DNA of 64,000 nt from Bradyrhizobium sp. sGM-13. GTDB lineage: Bacteria > Pseudomonadota > Alphaproteobacteria > Rhizobiales > Xanthobacteraceae. The stretch spans positions 1 through 64,000 of the forward strand of contig NZ_JAGWDK010000026.1 in the NCBI RefSeq assembly GCF_018398875.1. The letters run 5' to 3'. The notes under the pieces were generated by a model that made no database searches, was not told where the DNA came from, and saw nothing but the letters and a program-made list of their open reading frames with translations. The position numbers were made by a program, and so were the translations under genes. Shown here piece by piece: positions 1-7,813 of the stretch; the stretch's first letter is position 1, and each line of letters opens with the position of its first letter.

Positions 1-51
1 CTTCCATGCCGTCGCAATCGGATGGACCCTCAGAAATGTGTGCATGCCCTA

Positions 52-72
52 GTGCCTTCGCAGGGACGACAT
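52..72. repeat. Fragment of dispersed palindromic repeat (family D)
   Basis: The short stretch matching TGC-TTCGCAGGGACGACAT is nearly identical to the right end of the longer element at 60728-60858, differing at one position. Only this right end is recognisable inside the window, so it may be a truncated copy. It lies just downstream of the SIMPL-domain gene, whose stop codon it touches. Confidence 0.45.
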
Positions 73-767
73 TACTGGCTCCCCTTGATCGCCCAGGACA
101 CGAGCACCGTCACCGAGAGCGTCTCCTCGCCTTGCGCCACCGGTGCGGCGGCGGCCATCGGGGCTGCCATCTTGCCGCGGAAGAGCGGCGTGGGTGCGCC
201 TTCCTCGGTGATGCTGATGGGTTCTCCGAGCGTCACGCCGGCGGTCTTGGCGTAAATCTCGGCCTTGCGGCGGGCGTCCGCGACCGCCTTCTCGCGGGCC
301 TCGTCGAGATATTTGGATGCCTGCGTCACGCTGAAGTGGATGCCGCCGATGTCATTGGCGCCGGCGGCGACCAGTACGTCGATCACGTTCGCAACTTTGG
401 TCACGTCGCGGATCTTGACCGTAACGCGGTTGCTGGCCCGATAGCCGACGATGGGCGAGGGGCCGGCGCGATTTGGCGCAGATTGCGGCTGCAGCGACAG
501 CCGCGAGGTCTGGTAGTCCTTCTCTTCGATGCCGGCGCCCTTCAGCGCCAGTAGCACCTTGCCCATCGCAGCGTTGTTGGCGTCCGACGCCTCGCGCGCG
601 GTCTTGGCTTCCGACGTCACGCCGCCGTCGATCTGGGCCTGGTCGGGCGCCACCGATACGTTCGCCTCGCCGGTCACGGAGATCGCGGGCGGCGGCACCG
701 TCTGCGCCAATGCCGGCGCGGCGAGCCACGTAGCGGCAACGACGGCAAGTGCAAGCGGGTGCTTCAT
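72..767 (-). CDS. Secreted SIMPL-domain (DUF541) protein
   Basis: The 231-residue product starts with a clear signal peptide (hydrophobic to about residue 21, ending ALA-Q), so it is exported to the periplasm or beyond. The rest matches the SIMPL/DUF541 family: an early ISVTGEA-type strand, a central SxLSLQP stretch, and a late KAxxYAK helix followed by GExxSITEE. The biochemical function of the family is not firmly known; some members are linked to oxidative stress or outer-membrane integrity. I chose the ATG at 767 because GAGG lies 8 bases before it; a GTG at 776 is in frame. The gene lies 5 bases downstream of the GyrI-like gene, whose stop overlaps this ribosome-binding region, so the two are probably translated from one message. 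Confidence 0.85.
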   Translation of the reverse strand: MKHPLALAVVAATWLAAPALAQTVPPPAISVTGEANVSVAPDQAQIDGGVTSEAKTAREASDANNAAMGKVLLALKGAGIEEKDYQTSRLSLQPQSAPNRAGPSPIVGYRASNRVTVKIRDVTKVANVIDVLVAAGANDIGGIHFSVTQASKYLDEAREKAVADARRKAEIYAKTAGVTLGEPISITEEGAPTPLFRGKMAAPMAAAAPVAQGEETLSVTVLVSWAIKGSQ

Positions 768-772
768 CCCGA

Positions 773-1480
773 TCACCTCAGCGGCACATAGACGTTGATC
801 ACCAGCTTGTCCTCCGCCGTCTTCAGGGGATCGGTGATGTATTCCTCGATGAAGGTGTCTTTGGCTTCCAGCTTCTTGTCGTCCAGGTGGTTGGTGATCG
901 CCTCATAGGTGTTGTCCATGTTGTCATAGGAGCCGCGATGGACGAACTTCAGCGCCTTGCCCTCGGGCGACTTGCCCATGCTGATGTCCTTGGTCAGGTT
1001 CTTGACGTCCTGGTCGACCGGAATCTGTGCCAGATACGTAAAACCGGTATCGTCGGTCGAAGTGTAGACGATCATCGAATTGCCCGTGGCCTTGATGCCC
1101 TGCTTGTCGAGCAGCGCGGTCAGCGCCTTGAACGAATCGATCAGGGTGTCGAACGCCGCATCCCAGTTGGCGGTGCCCTTCATCACCAAGACTTTCTTGG
1201 GCTCCAGCATGAACTCCTCGCCGAAGGGGTCGGCGTTCTGGACGCTTGCGGGCGGCGGGGGCACGGGCGTCGGGGCTTTCTCCGCGGTCGGGACATCCGC
1301 CGGGGACTTGGTTTCTGCTGGCGGCGGGACCGGCACCGCCGATGGTGCCGGGCTGGGCGTCGCCGCCGGGCTAGTGGCCGGAGGGGCTGAGGGCGCCGGC
1401 GATTGCGCCAGTGCGGCCCCGCCAAGCGCAACCATGGCGAGCGCGGCGACGGCCGCACGGAAAGTGCTGATACGGTTCAT
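773..1480 (-). CDS. Secreted GyrI-like domain protein with Pro/Ala-rich linker
   Basis: The 235-residue product has a signal peptide (cleavage near ALA-Q at residues 25-26), then about 55 residues of proline- and alanine-rich low-complexity linker, then a globular region from about residue 85. The ending, with KFVHRGSYDNM and a late EEYITDP followed by a strand NVYVPLR, resembles the GyrI-like/AraC effector-binding fold that binds small molecules. There is no DNA-binding domain, and export through a signal peptide makes a regulator role unlikely; the ligand is unknown. ATG 1480 is preceded by GGAG and gives the signal peptide. It is probably co-transcribed with the SIMPL gene. Confidence 0.75.
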   Translation of the reverse strand: MNRISTFRAAVAALAMVALGGAALAQSPAPSAPPATSPAATPSPAPSAVPVPPPAETKSPADVPTAEKAPTPVPPPPASVQNADPFGEEFMLEPKKVLVMKGTANWDAAFDTLIDSFKALTALLDKQGIKATGNSMIVYTSTDDTGFTYLAQIPVDQDVKNLTKDISMGKSPEGKALKFVHRGSYDNMDNTYEAITNHLDDKKLEAKDTFIEEYITDPLKTAEDKLVINVYVPLR

Positions 1481-1662
1481 TTCAGGTATTCTCCATCCAC
1501 CCCCACCTGGCGGCGGCATGTCCGGGCCCGCGCCCGCCAGTATGGGCGCTATTCCTAACACGCAAGGGCCGTTTTCGTCCCATGACAGATGCGTCATAGG
1601 TCCTTGCACTGGTCAACGCGCCATCATTCGCCATATAAGGCAGGCATAAGTTGGGAAATTCC

Positions 1663-2547
1663 ATGAGCGCGCTGGCCAACCACGCATTTGCCAAAATGAA
1701 CGGCATCGGCAACGAAATCGTCGTGGTCGACCTGCGTGACTCCAACGCTGGTTCGAAAGCCGCCGTGACGCCGGAGGACGCCCGCGCCGTGGCCTCGCCC
1801 GCGGGCGTGCCCTATGACCAGTTGATGGTATTGCACCCGCCGCGGCTCGCGGGCACCGAGGCCTTCATCCGCATCTACAACAATGACGGCTCGGAAGCCG
1901 GCGCCTGCGGCAATGGCATGCGTTGCGTGGTGCGCCGCCTGTTCGAGAAGACCGGCCAAACCGCCGTGACGTTCGAGACCCGCGCCGGGCTGTTGAATTG
2001 CTGGCAGGGACCGGCGCCCGATCTCTACACCGTCGACATGGGGGCGCCGAAGTTCGGCTGGCAGGATATTCCGCTGGCCGAGGAATTTCGCGACACCCGC
2101 TACATCGAACTGCAGGTCGGGCCGATCGATGCGCCGGTGCTGCATTCGCCGTCGGTCGTCTCGATGGGCAATCCGCATGCGATCTTCTGGGTCGACGATG
2201 TGAATGCGCATGACCTTGAGCGCTTCGGGCCGCTATTGGAGAACCACCCGATCTTTCCGGAGCGCGCCAACATCACGCTCGCCCATATCGTCGATCGCGA
2301 TCACATCACGATCCGCACCTGGGAGCGTGGCGTCGGCTTGACCAAGGCCTGCGGCTCGGCCGCCTGCGCGACCGCGGTCGCCGCCGCCCGGCTGAAGCGC
2401 GCCAATCGCTCGGTCGAGATCACGCTGCCCGGCGGCAAGCTTGCGATCGAATGGCGCGAGCGCGACGACCACGTGCTGATGACGGGGACGGCCGATTTCG
2501 AGTATGAAGGCCGCTTCGATCCCGCGCTGTTCGCCAACGTCGCCTGA
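1663..2547 (+). CDS. dapF: Diaminopimelate epimerase
   Basis: This enzyme converts LL-2,6-diaminopimelate to the meso form for lysine and peptidoglycan synthesis in the cytoplasm. The 294-residue product carries both catalytic cysteines in their usual settings: Cys82 in GACGNGMRC and Cys230 in TKACGSAAC. The N-terminal FAKMNGIGNE and NNDGSEAG substrate loops are present. A TTG 12 bases upstream is in frame, but the ATG at 1663 gives the usual family start. The gene is followed 5 bases later by mtaB, so the two probably form an operon. Confidence 0.97.
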   Translation: MSALANHAFAKMNGIGNEIVVVDLRDSNAGSKAAVTPEDARAVASPAGVPYDQLMVLHPPRLAGTEAFIRIYNNDGSEAGACGNGMRCVVRRLFEKTGQTAVTFETRAGLLNCWQGPAPDLYTVDMGAPKFGWQDIPLAEEFRDTRYIELQVGPIDAPVLHSPSVVSMGNPHAIFWVDDVNAHDLERFGPLLENHPIFPERANITLAHIVDRDHITIRTWERGVGLTKACGSAACATAVAAARLKRANRSVEITLPGGKLAIEWRERDDHVLMTGTADFEYEGRFDPALFANVA

Positions 2548-2552
2548 GCGCC

Positions 2553-3818
2553 ATGAGCGTCGACGTCCTCACGTTCGGCTGCCGCCTCAACGCCTTCGAA
2601 TCCGAGGTGATCGCCCGCGAGGCGGAACGCGCCGGGCTTTCCGATACCGTCGTCATCAATAGCTGCGCGGTCACCAATGAGGCCGTGGCGCAGGCGCGGC
2701 AATCGATCCGCCGGCTGAAGCGCGAACGGCCGGATGTGCGCATCGTCGTCACCGGCTGCGCGGCGCAGACGCAAGCAGAAATGTTTGCCGAAATGGCCGA
2801 GGTCGATCGCGTCGTCGGCAATGACGACAAGATGCGGGGCGAAGCCTGGCGCGATGCGCGCGCGGCGTTCGACTTGGGCGTTGGCGTCGGGACAAGCGAA
2901 AAGATCGCGGTCGCCGACATCATGGCGGTCAAGGAGATGGCGCCGCATCTGCTTGACGGATTCAAGGCCGGCTTGCCGCGCGTGTTCGTGCAGGTGCAGA
3001 ACGGTTGCGACCATCGCTGTACCTTCTGCATCATCCCCTACGGCCGCGGCAATTCGCGCTCAGTGCCGATGGGGGCGGTGGTGGATCAGGTGCAGGCGCT
3101 CGCCGAGCGCGGCCATGCCGAGATCGTGCTGACCGGTGTCGATCTGACGAGCTACGGCGCCGATCTGCCGGGGGCGCCGAAGCTCGGGCAACTGACAAAA
3201 CAGATTTTGCGCCACGTGCCGGAGTTGAAGCGCCTGCGGATTTCGTCGATCGACTCCATCGAGGCCGACCGCGATCTGCTCGACGTCATTGCCGAGGATG
3301 AGCGGCTGATGCCGCATCTGCACCTGTCGCTGCAATCCGGCGATGATCTCATTTTGAAGCGGATGAAGCGGCGGCATTCGCGCCATGATGCGATCGAATT
3401 CTGCGCGCAGGTGCGGCGATTGCGCCAGGACATTACGCTCGGTGCCGATATCATCGCGGGCTTTCCGACCGAGACGGAAGAAATGTTCGCGCGCTCGCAG
3501 GACCTGGTGGAGGAGTGCGACCTCACCTTCCTGCACGTGTTTCCTTACTCCAAGCGCCCGGGTACGCCGGCCGCACGGATGCCGCAGGTGGCGGGTGAGG
3601 TGATCAAGGCGCGGGCGAAGCGGTTGCGCGCGGTGGGCGAGGCCGCATTGCAGCGGCGGCTGTCGGCAGAGGTCGGCGCGACGCGTCAGGTTCTGATCGA
3701 GAGCGACAAACAGGGTCGCACCGAGCATTTTCTGCCGGTGGCGATATCAGGCGAAAAGCCGGGTGCCGTGATGCCGCTCGTGATCAAGGGCCACGATGGT
3801 GCGCGGCTATCGGTGTGA
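2553..3818 (+). CDS. mtaB: tRNA ct6A37 methylthiotransferase MtaB
   Basis: This is a radical SAM methylthiotransferase that adds a methylthio group to N6-threonylcarbamoyl-adenosine 37 of tRNAs reading ANN codons. The 421-residue product has the three N-terminal cluster cysteines at 10, 38 and 69 (FGCRLN, NSCAVTN, TGCAAQ). The radical SAM triad is Cys152, Cys156 and Cys159 in CDHRCTFC. A C-terminal TRAM-like region follows. The FGCRLN start and the length separate MtaB from MiaB and RimO. It lies directly behind dapF, and a strong inverted repeat follows it. Confidence 0.95.
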   Translation: MSVDVLTFGCRLNAFESEVIAREAERAGLSDTVVINSCAVTNEAVAQARQSIRRLKRERPDVRIVVTGCAAQTQAEMFAEMAEVDRVVGNDDKMRGEAWRDARAAFDLGVGVGTSEKIAVADIMAVKEMAPHLLDGFKAGLPRVFVQVQNGCDHRCTFCIIPYGRGNSRSVPMGAVVDQVQALAERGHAEIVLTGVDLTSYGADLPGAPKLGQLTKQILRHVPELKRLRISSIDSIEADRDLLDVIAEDERLMPHLHLSLQSGDDLILKRMKRRHSRHDAIEFCAQVRRLRQDITLGADIIAGFPTETEEMFARSQDLVEECDLTFLHVFPYSKRPGTPAARMPQVAGEVIKARAKRLRAVGEAALQRRLSAEVGATRQVLIESDKQGRTEHFLPVAISGEKPGAVMPLVIKGHDGARLSV

Positions 3819-3830
3819 GCCGCCAATTCT

Positions 3831-3889
3831 GCTGTCATCGCCCGGCTTGACCGGGCGTTCCATCATCCGCTTTCGCGGATGATGACAGC
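3831..3889. repeat. Palindromic element between convergent genes, probable terminator
   Basis: The outer arms GCTGTCAT and ATGACAGC are complementary. Inside are two hairpins: CGCCCGG/CCGGGCG with a short loop, and CATCATCCGC/GCGGATGATG around TTTC. The same modules border the longer elements at 21134-21235 and 33866-33966, so this looks like a minimal family A copy. It lies between the ends of mtaB and the inverted pseudouridine synthase gene and could end both transcripts, although there is no long T run. Confidence 0.7.
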
Positions 3890-3921
3890 GGTAGTTGGGG
3901 CGCGTGGTCGGCTACGAACGA

Positions 3922-4686
3922 CTACTCACCGTTCCACCCACACTTTCGCAACCGCTCGCGCATATGCTCCGGCGTCGGCGCTACCACGCGCACATGCTCC
4001 TTGTTCTTCGAAATCGGAACCACGATCTCGCGGGAATGCAGATGCAGGATCGGCTCGCCGAACCTTGGGCCGTTGCCGTAAATGTTGTCGCCGACAATCG
4101 GCCAGCCCATCGCTGAGGTGTGCACCCGCAATTGATGGGTGCGGCCAGTCACCGGTTCCAGCGCCAGCCAGGCGAGGCCGTCGCCGCGGCCGAGCACTTT
4201 CCAGGTGGTGATGGCTTTCTGGCCCTCCGGGTCCGGCTTCTGCCACCAGCCGCGCTCGGCATTCAGGCGTCCGAGCGGCATGTCGATGGTGCCTTCATCT
4301 TCGGCAGGTCCGCCTTCGACCACGGCCCAATAGGTCTTTTCGACCTTGCCGTGCTTGAACAAGAGGCCGAGCGAGGCGGTGGCCTTTCGGTGGCGCCCCA
4401 ACACGAGACAGCCTGAGGTGTCCTTGTCGAGCCGGTGGGCCAGCACCGGCGGGCGCGGCAGGCCGAACCGCAAGGCGTCGAACGACGCCTCCAGATTGGC
4501 GCCGCCCTTGGGGCCGCGATGCACCGGCAGGCCGGCCGGCTTGTCGATGACCAGCATCAGCCCGTCGCGATGGAGCACGCGGGCCAGGATTTCGTCTGCC
4601 GTCAATCCCTGGACGTCAATTGATGCCCTGGGAACATCAAAAGATGTCCCGGGAACAGCAAAGGATTTGTTGTGACTTCCGCTCAT
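3922..4686 (-). CDS. RluA-family pseudouridine synthase
   Basis: The product isomerises uridine to pseudouridine in tRNA or rRNA; the target cannot be told from sequence. The 254-residue protein has the RluA signature HRLDKDTSG with the catalytic Asp87, preceded by LMLVIDKPAGLPVHRG and followed by GRTHQLRVH. There is no N-terminal S4 RNA-binding domain, unlike RluC and RluD, so it is closer to the short RluA/TruC type. The first 25 residues contain an imperfect internal repeat (VPGTSFDVPRASI). It is on the opposite strand to the mtaB and ftsY genes on either side, and its start is only 28 bases from the ftsY start. Confidence 0.9.
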   Translation of the reverse strand: MSGSHNKSFAVPGTSFDVPRASIDVQGLTADEILARVLHRDGLMLVIDKPAGLPVHRGPKGGANLEASFDALRFGLPRPPVLAHRLDKDTSGCLVLGRHRKATASLGLLFKHGKVEKTYWAVVEGGPAEDEGTIDMPLGRLNAERGWWQKPDPEGQKAITTWKVLGRGDGLAWLALEPVTGRTHQLRVHTSAMGWPIVGDNIYGNGPRFGEPILHLHSREIVVPISKNKEHVRVVAPTPEHMRERLRKCGWNGE

Positions 4687-4714
4687 GGCGCGAAACCGCT
4701 AACACGTCCCCGAC

Positions 4715-5659
4715 ATGAGCGATACCACTCCTGGAACCCCCAAACTGAGCTGGTGGCGGCGGCTTTCGAGCGGCCTGAAGCGGACGTCGAGTTCGCTCGG
4801 TACGGCCGTCGCCGACCTCGTCACCAAGCGCAAGCTCGACCGCGCCATGCTCGACGATATCGAGGATGTGCTGCTGCGCGCCGATCTCGGCACCGCGGTC
4901 GCGGTGCGGATCGCGGATGCGGTCGGCGCCGGCCGCTATGACAAGGCGATTTCCGCCGACGAAGTGAAGACGGTCGTCGCGACCGAGGTCGAGAAGGTGT
5001 TAGCGCCGGTGGCGAAGCCGCTGGAGATCGACACGGCGCAAAAGCCGTTTGTCATCCTCGTGGTCGGCGTCAACGGCTCCGGCAAGACCACGACCATCGG
5101 CAAGCTTGCCGCGAAACTGAGCGCCGAGGGACGCAAGGTGATGCTGGCGGCGGGCGATACGTTTCGTGCCGCCGCGATCGAACAGCTCAAGGTGTGGGGC
5201 GAGCGCACCAAATCGCCGGTCGTTGCCGGCGCGCAAGGTTCGGATTCGGCGAGCCTCGCCTTCAACGCGCTGAGCGCGGCGAAGGAACAAAAGCTCGATG
5301 TGCTGCTGGTTGATACGGCGGGACGGCTGCAGAACAAGGCCGAACTGATGAACGAACTGGAAAAGGTCGTTCGCGTCATCAAGAAGGTCGACGCGTCGGC
5401 GCCGCATGCGGTGCTGCTCGTGCTCGATGCGACGGTGGGACAAAATGCGCTGTCGCAGGTCGAAGCGTTTCATCGTACCGCTGGCGTCACCGGGCTTGTG
5501 ATGACGAAGCTCGACGGCACTGCGCGCGGCGGCATTCTGGTGGCGCTGGCGGAGAAATTCAAATTGCCGGTGCATTTCATCGGCGTCGGCGAAGGCATCG
5601 ACGATCTCGCGCCTTTCACCGCCCGCGACTTTGCGAACGCGATTGCAGGAATCGAGTAA
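4715..5659 (+). CDS. ftsY: Signal recognition particle receptor FtsY
   Basis: This is the SRP-receptor GTPase that docks ribosome-nascent chain complexes at the inner membrane. The 314-residue product has a short basic N-terminus, a four-helix N domain (about 15-105), and a G domain with GVNGSGKTT (about 118-126), DTFRAAA, DTAGR and TKLDGTARGG. It lacks the long acidic A domain of the E. coli protein, as is common in alphaproteobacteria. Its TAA stop overlaps the ATG of yciB by one base, so the two are translationally coupled. Confidence 0.97.
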   Translation: MSDTTPGTPKLSWWRRLSSGLKRTSSSLGTAVADLVTKRKLDRAMLDDIEDVLLRADLGTAVAVRIADAVGAGRYDKAISADEVKTVVATEVEKVLAPVAKPLEIDTAQKPFVILVVGVNGSGKTTTIGKLAAKLSAEGRKVMLAAGDTFRAAAIEQLKVWGERTKSPVVAGAQGSDSASLAFNALSAAKEQKLDVLLVDTAGRLQNKAELMNELEKVVRVIKKVDASAPHAVLLVLDATVGQNALSQVEAFHRTAGVTGLVMTKLDGTARGGILVALAEKFKLPVHFIGVGEGIDDLAPFTARDFANAIAGIE

Positions 5660-6261
5660 TGGACAAGAAAGTACCGCATCCGCTGTTCAAGCTTGCGACC
5701 GAACTCGGTCCCTTGCTCATCTTTTTCGTCGCCAATGCCAAGTCCAACCTGTTCGTCGCCACGGGCGTATTCATGGTGGCGGTGGTGGCTGCGATGGTCG
5801 CGTCTTACATGGTGACACGGCATGTGCCCATGATGGCGATCGTCACTGCGGTCGTCGTCGTCGTGTTCGGTGCGCTGACGCTGATCCTGCATGACGAGAC
5901 CTTCATCAAGATGAAGCCGACGATCGTCTACACGCTGTTCGCCGCCATTCTCGGTGGCGGCTTGCTGTTCGGCCGCTCCTTCATCGCCATCATGTTCGAT
6001 CAGATGTTCAATCTCACCCCGCACGGCTGGCGCATCCTGACCGCGCGCTGGGCGTTATGGTTCTTCGCGATGGCGGTGCTGAACGAGATCATCTGGCGCA
6101 CGCAAAGCACCGACTTCTGGGTTACCTTCAAGGTCTTCGGCATGGTGCCGCTGACGATGCTGTTTGCCGTAACACAGATGCCGCTGATCAAGCGCTATCA
6201 TCTGGAACCGGCTTCGCTGGAGGTCAGCGAGGCCGAGGCGGGTGACGTGAGCAAGGGATAA
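5659..6261 (+). CDS. yciB: Inner-membrane septation protein A (YciB/IspZ)
   Basis: This is a polytopic membrane protein of the YciB/IspZ family, linked in enterobacteria to cell-envelope synthesis and septation. The 200-residue product starts with the family hallmark KLATELGPLLIFF, has about five hydrophobic helices, and carries the conserved WRxLTxRWALWFF and NEIIWR stretches. The start overlaps the ftsY stop by one base (TAATG). Transcription probably ends in the hairpin-rich repeat that follows at 6283-6438. Confidence 0.93.
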   Translation: MDKKVPHPLFKLATELGPLLIFFVANAKSNLFVATGVFMVAVVAAMVASYMVTRHVPMMAIVTAVVVVVFGALTLILHDETFIKMKPTIVYTLFAAILGGGLLFGRSFIAIMFDQMFNLTPHGWRILTARWALWFFAMAVLNEIIWRTQSTDFWVTFKVFGMVPLTMLFAVTQMPLIKRYHLEPASLEVSEAEAGDVSKG

Positions 6262-6282
6262 TTGGGCCGCTTGTGCGGCTCT

Positions 6283-6438
6283 ACTCCCTCGCCCCGCTCT
6301 TTGCGGGGAGAGGGTCGGGACGAGGGGCCTCTCGTCGTAAGCACCATCGGTTGTGGCGAGCGCCTTCTCGGCCCCTCACCCGAAATTCCCGCTTCGCGCG
6401 AATTTTAACCTCTCCCCGTAAAGAACGGGGAGAGGTTA
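6283..6438. repeat. Intergenic palindromic repeat between convergent genes (family F)
   Basis: Several hairpins built from CTC-rich and GAG-rich arms are packed here: CCCCGC/GCGGGG near 6291-6309, CGAGGGGC with GCCCCTC further on, and CCTCTCCCCGT/ACGGGGAGAGG at 6409-6434. Similar CTCTCCCC/GGGGAGAG elements are widespread in rhizobial genomes. It fills the gap between yciB (plus) and the HhH gene (minus) and probably acts as a terminator for both. Confidence 0.6.
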
Positions 6439-6449
6439 AGCAAACGGCC

Positions 6450-6809
6450 TCAGCCCTTGTGCTTGGCGATGATCTTGTCCTTGATCTTGTCGTACGTCGC
6501 CTGCGGGACGATGCTCTTCTGCACCAGCTCGTCCTTGCCCTTGTACGGGCGGCCCTTGATGATCTTCTCCGAATAGGCCTTCCCGACGCCCGGCAGCGCA
6601 TCGAGCTGTTCGGCGGTCGCGGAATTGATGTCCAGCAGCTCGGCCTTCGGCGCCGGCGCCATCTTCGACTCCGAGGCCTTTGGCGCGGGAGCCATCTTGC
6701 TGTCGGACTTGGCCGGAGGCTGCGCGGTTTGGGCCATCGACGGCGTTGCCGACATCATGCCGAGCGTGAGCGCGGTGGCGAGAAGAGAAGCGAGCGTGAG
6801 ATGACGCAT
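6450..6809 (-). CDS. Small secreted helix-hairpin-helix (ComEA-like) protein
   Basis: The 119-residue product has a signal peptide of about 26 residues (ending SMA), a lysine- and proline-rich spacer in which SKMAPAPKA occurs twice, and a C-terminal HhH unit. That unit contains LLDINSATAEQLDALPGVG and a second hairpin around the PYKGKDEL stretch. HhH units of this type bind DNA non-specifically in ComEA, but this protein has no obvious membrane anchor and no other competence genes are nearby, so a role in DNA uptake is only a guess. The gene stands alone, between repeat-filled gaps. Confidence 0.85.
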   Translation of the reverse strand: MRHLTLASLLATALTLGMMSATPSMAQTAQPPAKSDSKMAPAPKASESKMAPAPKAELLDINSATAEQLDALPGVGKAYSEKIIKGRPYKGKDELVQKSIVPQATYDKIKDKIIAKHKG

Positions 6810-6936
6810 ATGGGTGTCCCTCCCAAGGACGGTTCAGGTAACGCACCAAAGCTAGCTGTGAATTCATGGCGGCGCCATGGCCGCGAAATGAACGATAGAT
6901 AAAAGCGGAAGAATATTTGGATTCAATTTTCGCAGC

Positions 6937-7038
6937 GTCATTCCGGAGCGATGCGCAGCATCGAATCCGGATTCTCGAGATTCCCCGATGCGCAATTGTG
7001 CATCTGAGGTCTGGTCCTTCGGACCATCCCGGAATGAC
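6937..7038. repeat. Dispersed palindromic repeat (family B), copy 1
   Basis: The ends GTCATTCCGG and CCGGAATGAC are inverted copies of each other. The interior includes AATCCGGATTCTCGAGATTCC and hairpins such as GGTCC/GGACC. The copy at 22505-22607 has the same ends and a similar GAATC-CTCGAG core in the opposite orientation. Both lie in intergenic DNA. Confidence 0.65.
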
Positions 7039-7048
7039 TACTACGTCG

Positions 7049-7633
7049 TCACTTCAACGCCTTCTCGATTTCGACTTTCAGCACGCTATCGAGATTGGCC
7101 GGCGTCACCGGCCCGACCAGCTTGTAGCGGATGGTGCCGTCGCGGCCGACCACGAAGGTTTCGGGCACGCCATAAACGCCCCATTCGATCGAGCCGCGGC
7201 CGTTGCCGTCGACGCCGACGACGGTGAACGGATTGCCGTAGCGGCCGAGGAAGCGGCGGGCGTTATCGGGAGAATCCTTGTAGTTGATGCCGACGATCTG
7301 CAGCCGTGTGTCGCTGGCCAGCGCGGTCAACAGCGGCGCCTCATCGTGGCATGGCACGCACCAGGACGCCCAGACGTTGACGACGGAAACCTTGCCCTTG
7401 AACACGGCCGGGTCGAGGCCGGGCACGGGCGTCCCGTTATGGACGAGGCCCTCCAGCGCCGGCAGCGCGGTTTGCGGCGCCGGCCGGCCGATCAGGGCGG
7501 AAGGGATTTTTGAGGGATCACCGCCGTAAAGCCGCAACAGAAACAGTCCGGCGACCGCCAGAAAGCCGATCAGCGGCAGCACCACCAACCAGCGTCGGCT
7601 GTGCGGTCGATCCGATGTTGCGGGCGCGCTCAT
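7049..7633 (-). CDS. ccmG: Thiol:disulfide interchange protein CcmG (DsbE/CycY)
   Basis: This membrane-anchored periplasmic thioredoxin helps keep apocytochrome c haem-binding cysteines reduced during cytochrome c maturation. The 194-residue product has one N-terminal transmembrane anchor (about 15-35) and a thioredoxin domain with the active site WCVPC (Cys92 and Cys95). The family's GVPETFVVGRDG segment follows. The ATG at 7633 overlaps the ccmD stop (TGATG). It is the last gene of ccmA-ccmB-ccmC-ccmD-ccmG; the remaining ccm genes (E, F, H) are not in this window. Confidence 0.95.
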   Translation of the reverse strand: MSAPATSDRPHSRRWLVVLPLIGFLAVAGLFLLRLYGGDPSKIPSALIGRPAPQTALPALEGLVHNGTPVPGLDPAVFKGKVSVVNVWASWCVPCHDEAPLLTALASDTRLQIVGINYKDSPDNARRFLGRYGNPFTVVGVDGNGRGSIEWGVYGVPETFVVGRDGTIRYKLVGPVTPANLDSVLKVEIEKALK

Positions 7634-7812
7634 CAAATCTCCGTCGCCTGGCGGCCGGAGCGCCGGGTCACGCCAGAGGCCTCGAGTTCGCGCAGGCGCT
7701 CCTTCTGATGTCGATAGTCGAGCGCGATCCAGCCGATCAGGATCAGCACGGTCGCCGCGACCAGCGCGTAGGAGGTCACGATAAACGAGGCATAGGGTCC
7801 GAGCGAGGTCAC
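7633..7812 (-). CDS. ccmD: Haem exporter protein CcmD (CycX), GTG start
   Basis: This 59-residue protein has one membrane helix (about residues 9-30: IVTSYALVAATVLILIGWIAL) followed by a basic cytoplasmic tail with DYRHQKERLRELE, which is the CcmD pattern. CcmD is a small subunit of the CcmABC transporter that releases haem-loaded CcmE. The start is GTG at 7812, one base after the ccmC stop; the only nearby ATG runs into a stop after two codons. Its TGA overlaps the ccmG ATG by one base, so it is translationally coupled to its neighbours. Confidence 0.92.
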   Translation of the reverse strand: MTSLGPYASFIVTSYALVAATVLILIGWIALDYRHQKERLRELEASGVTRRSGRQATEI

Positions 7813-7813
7813 G

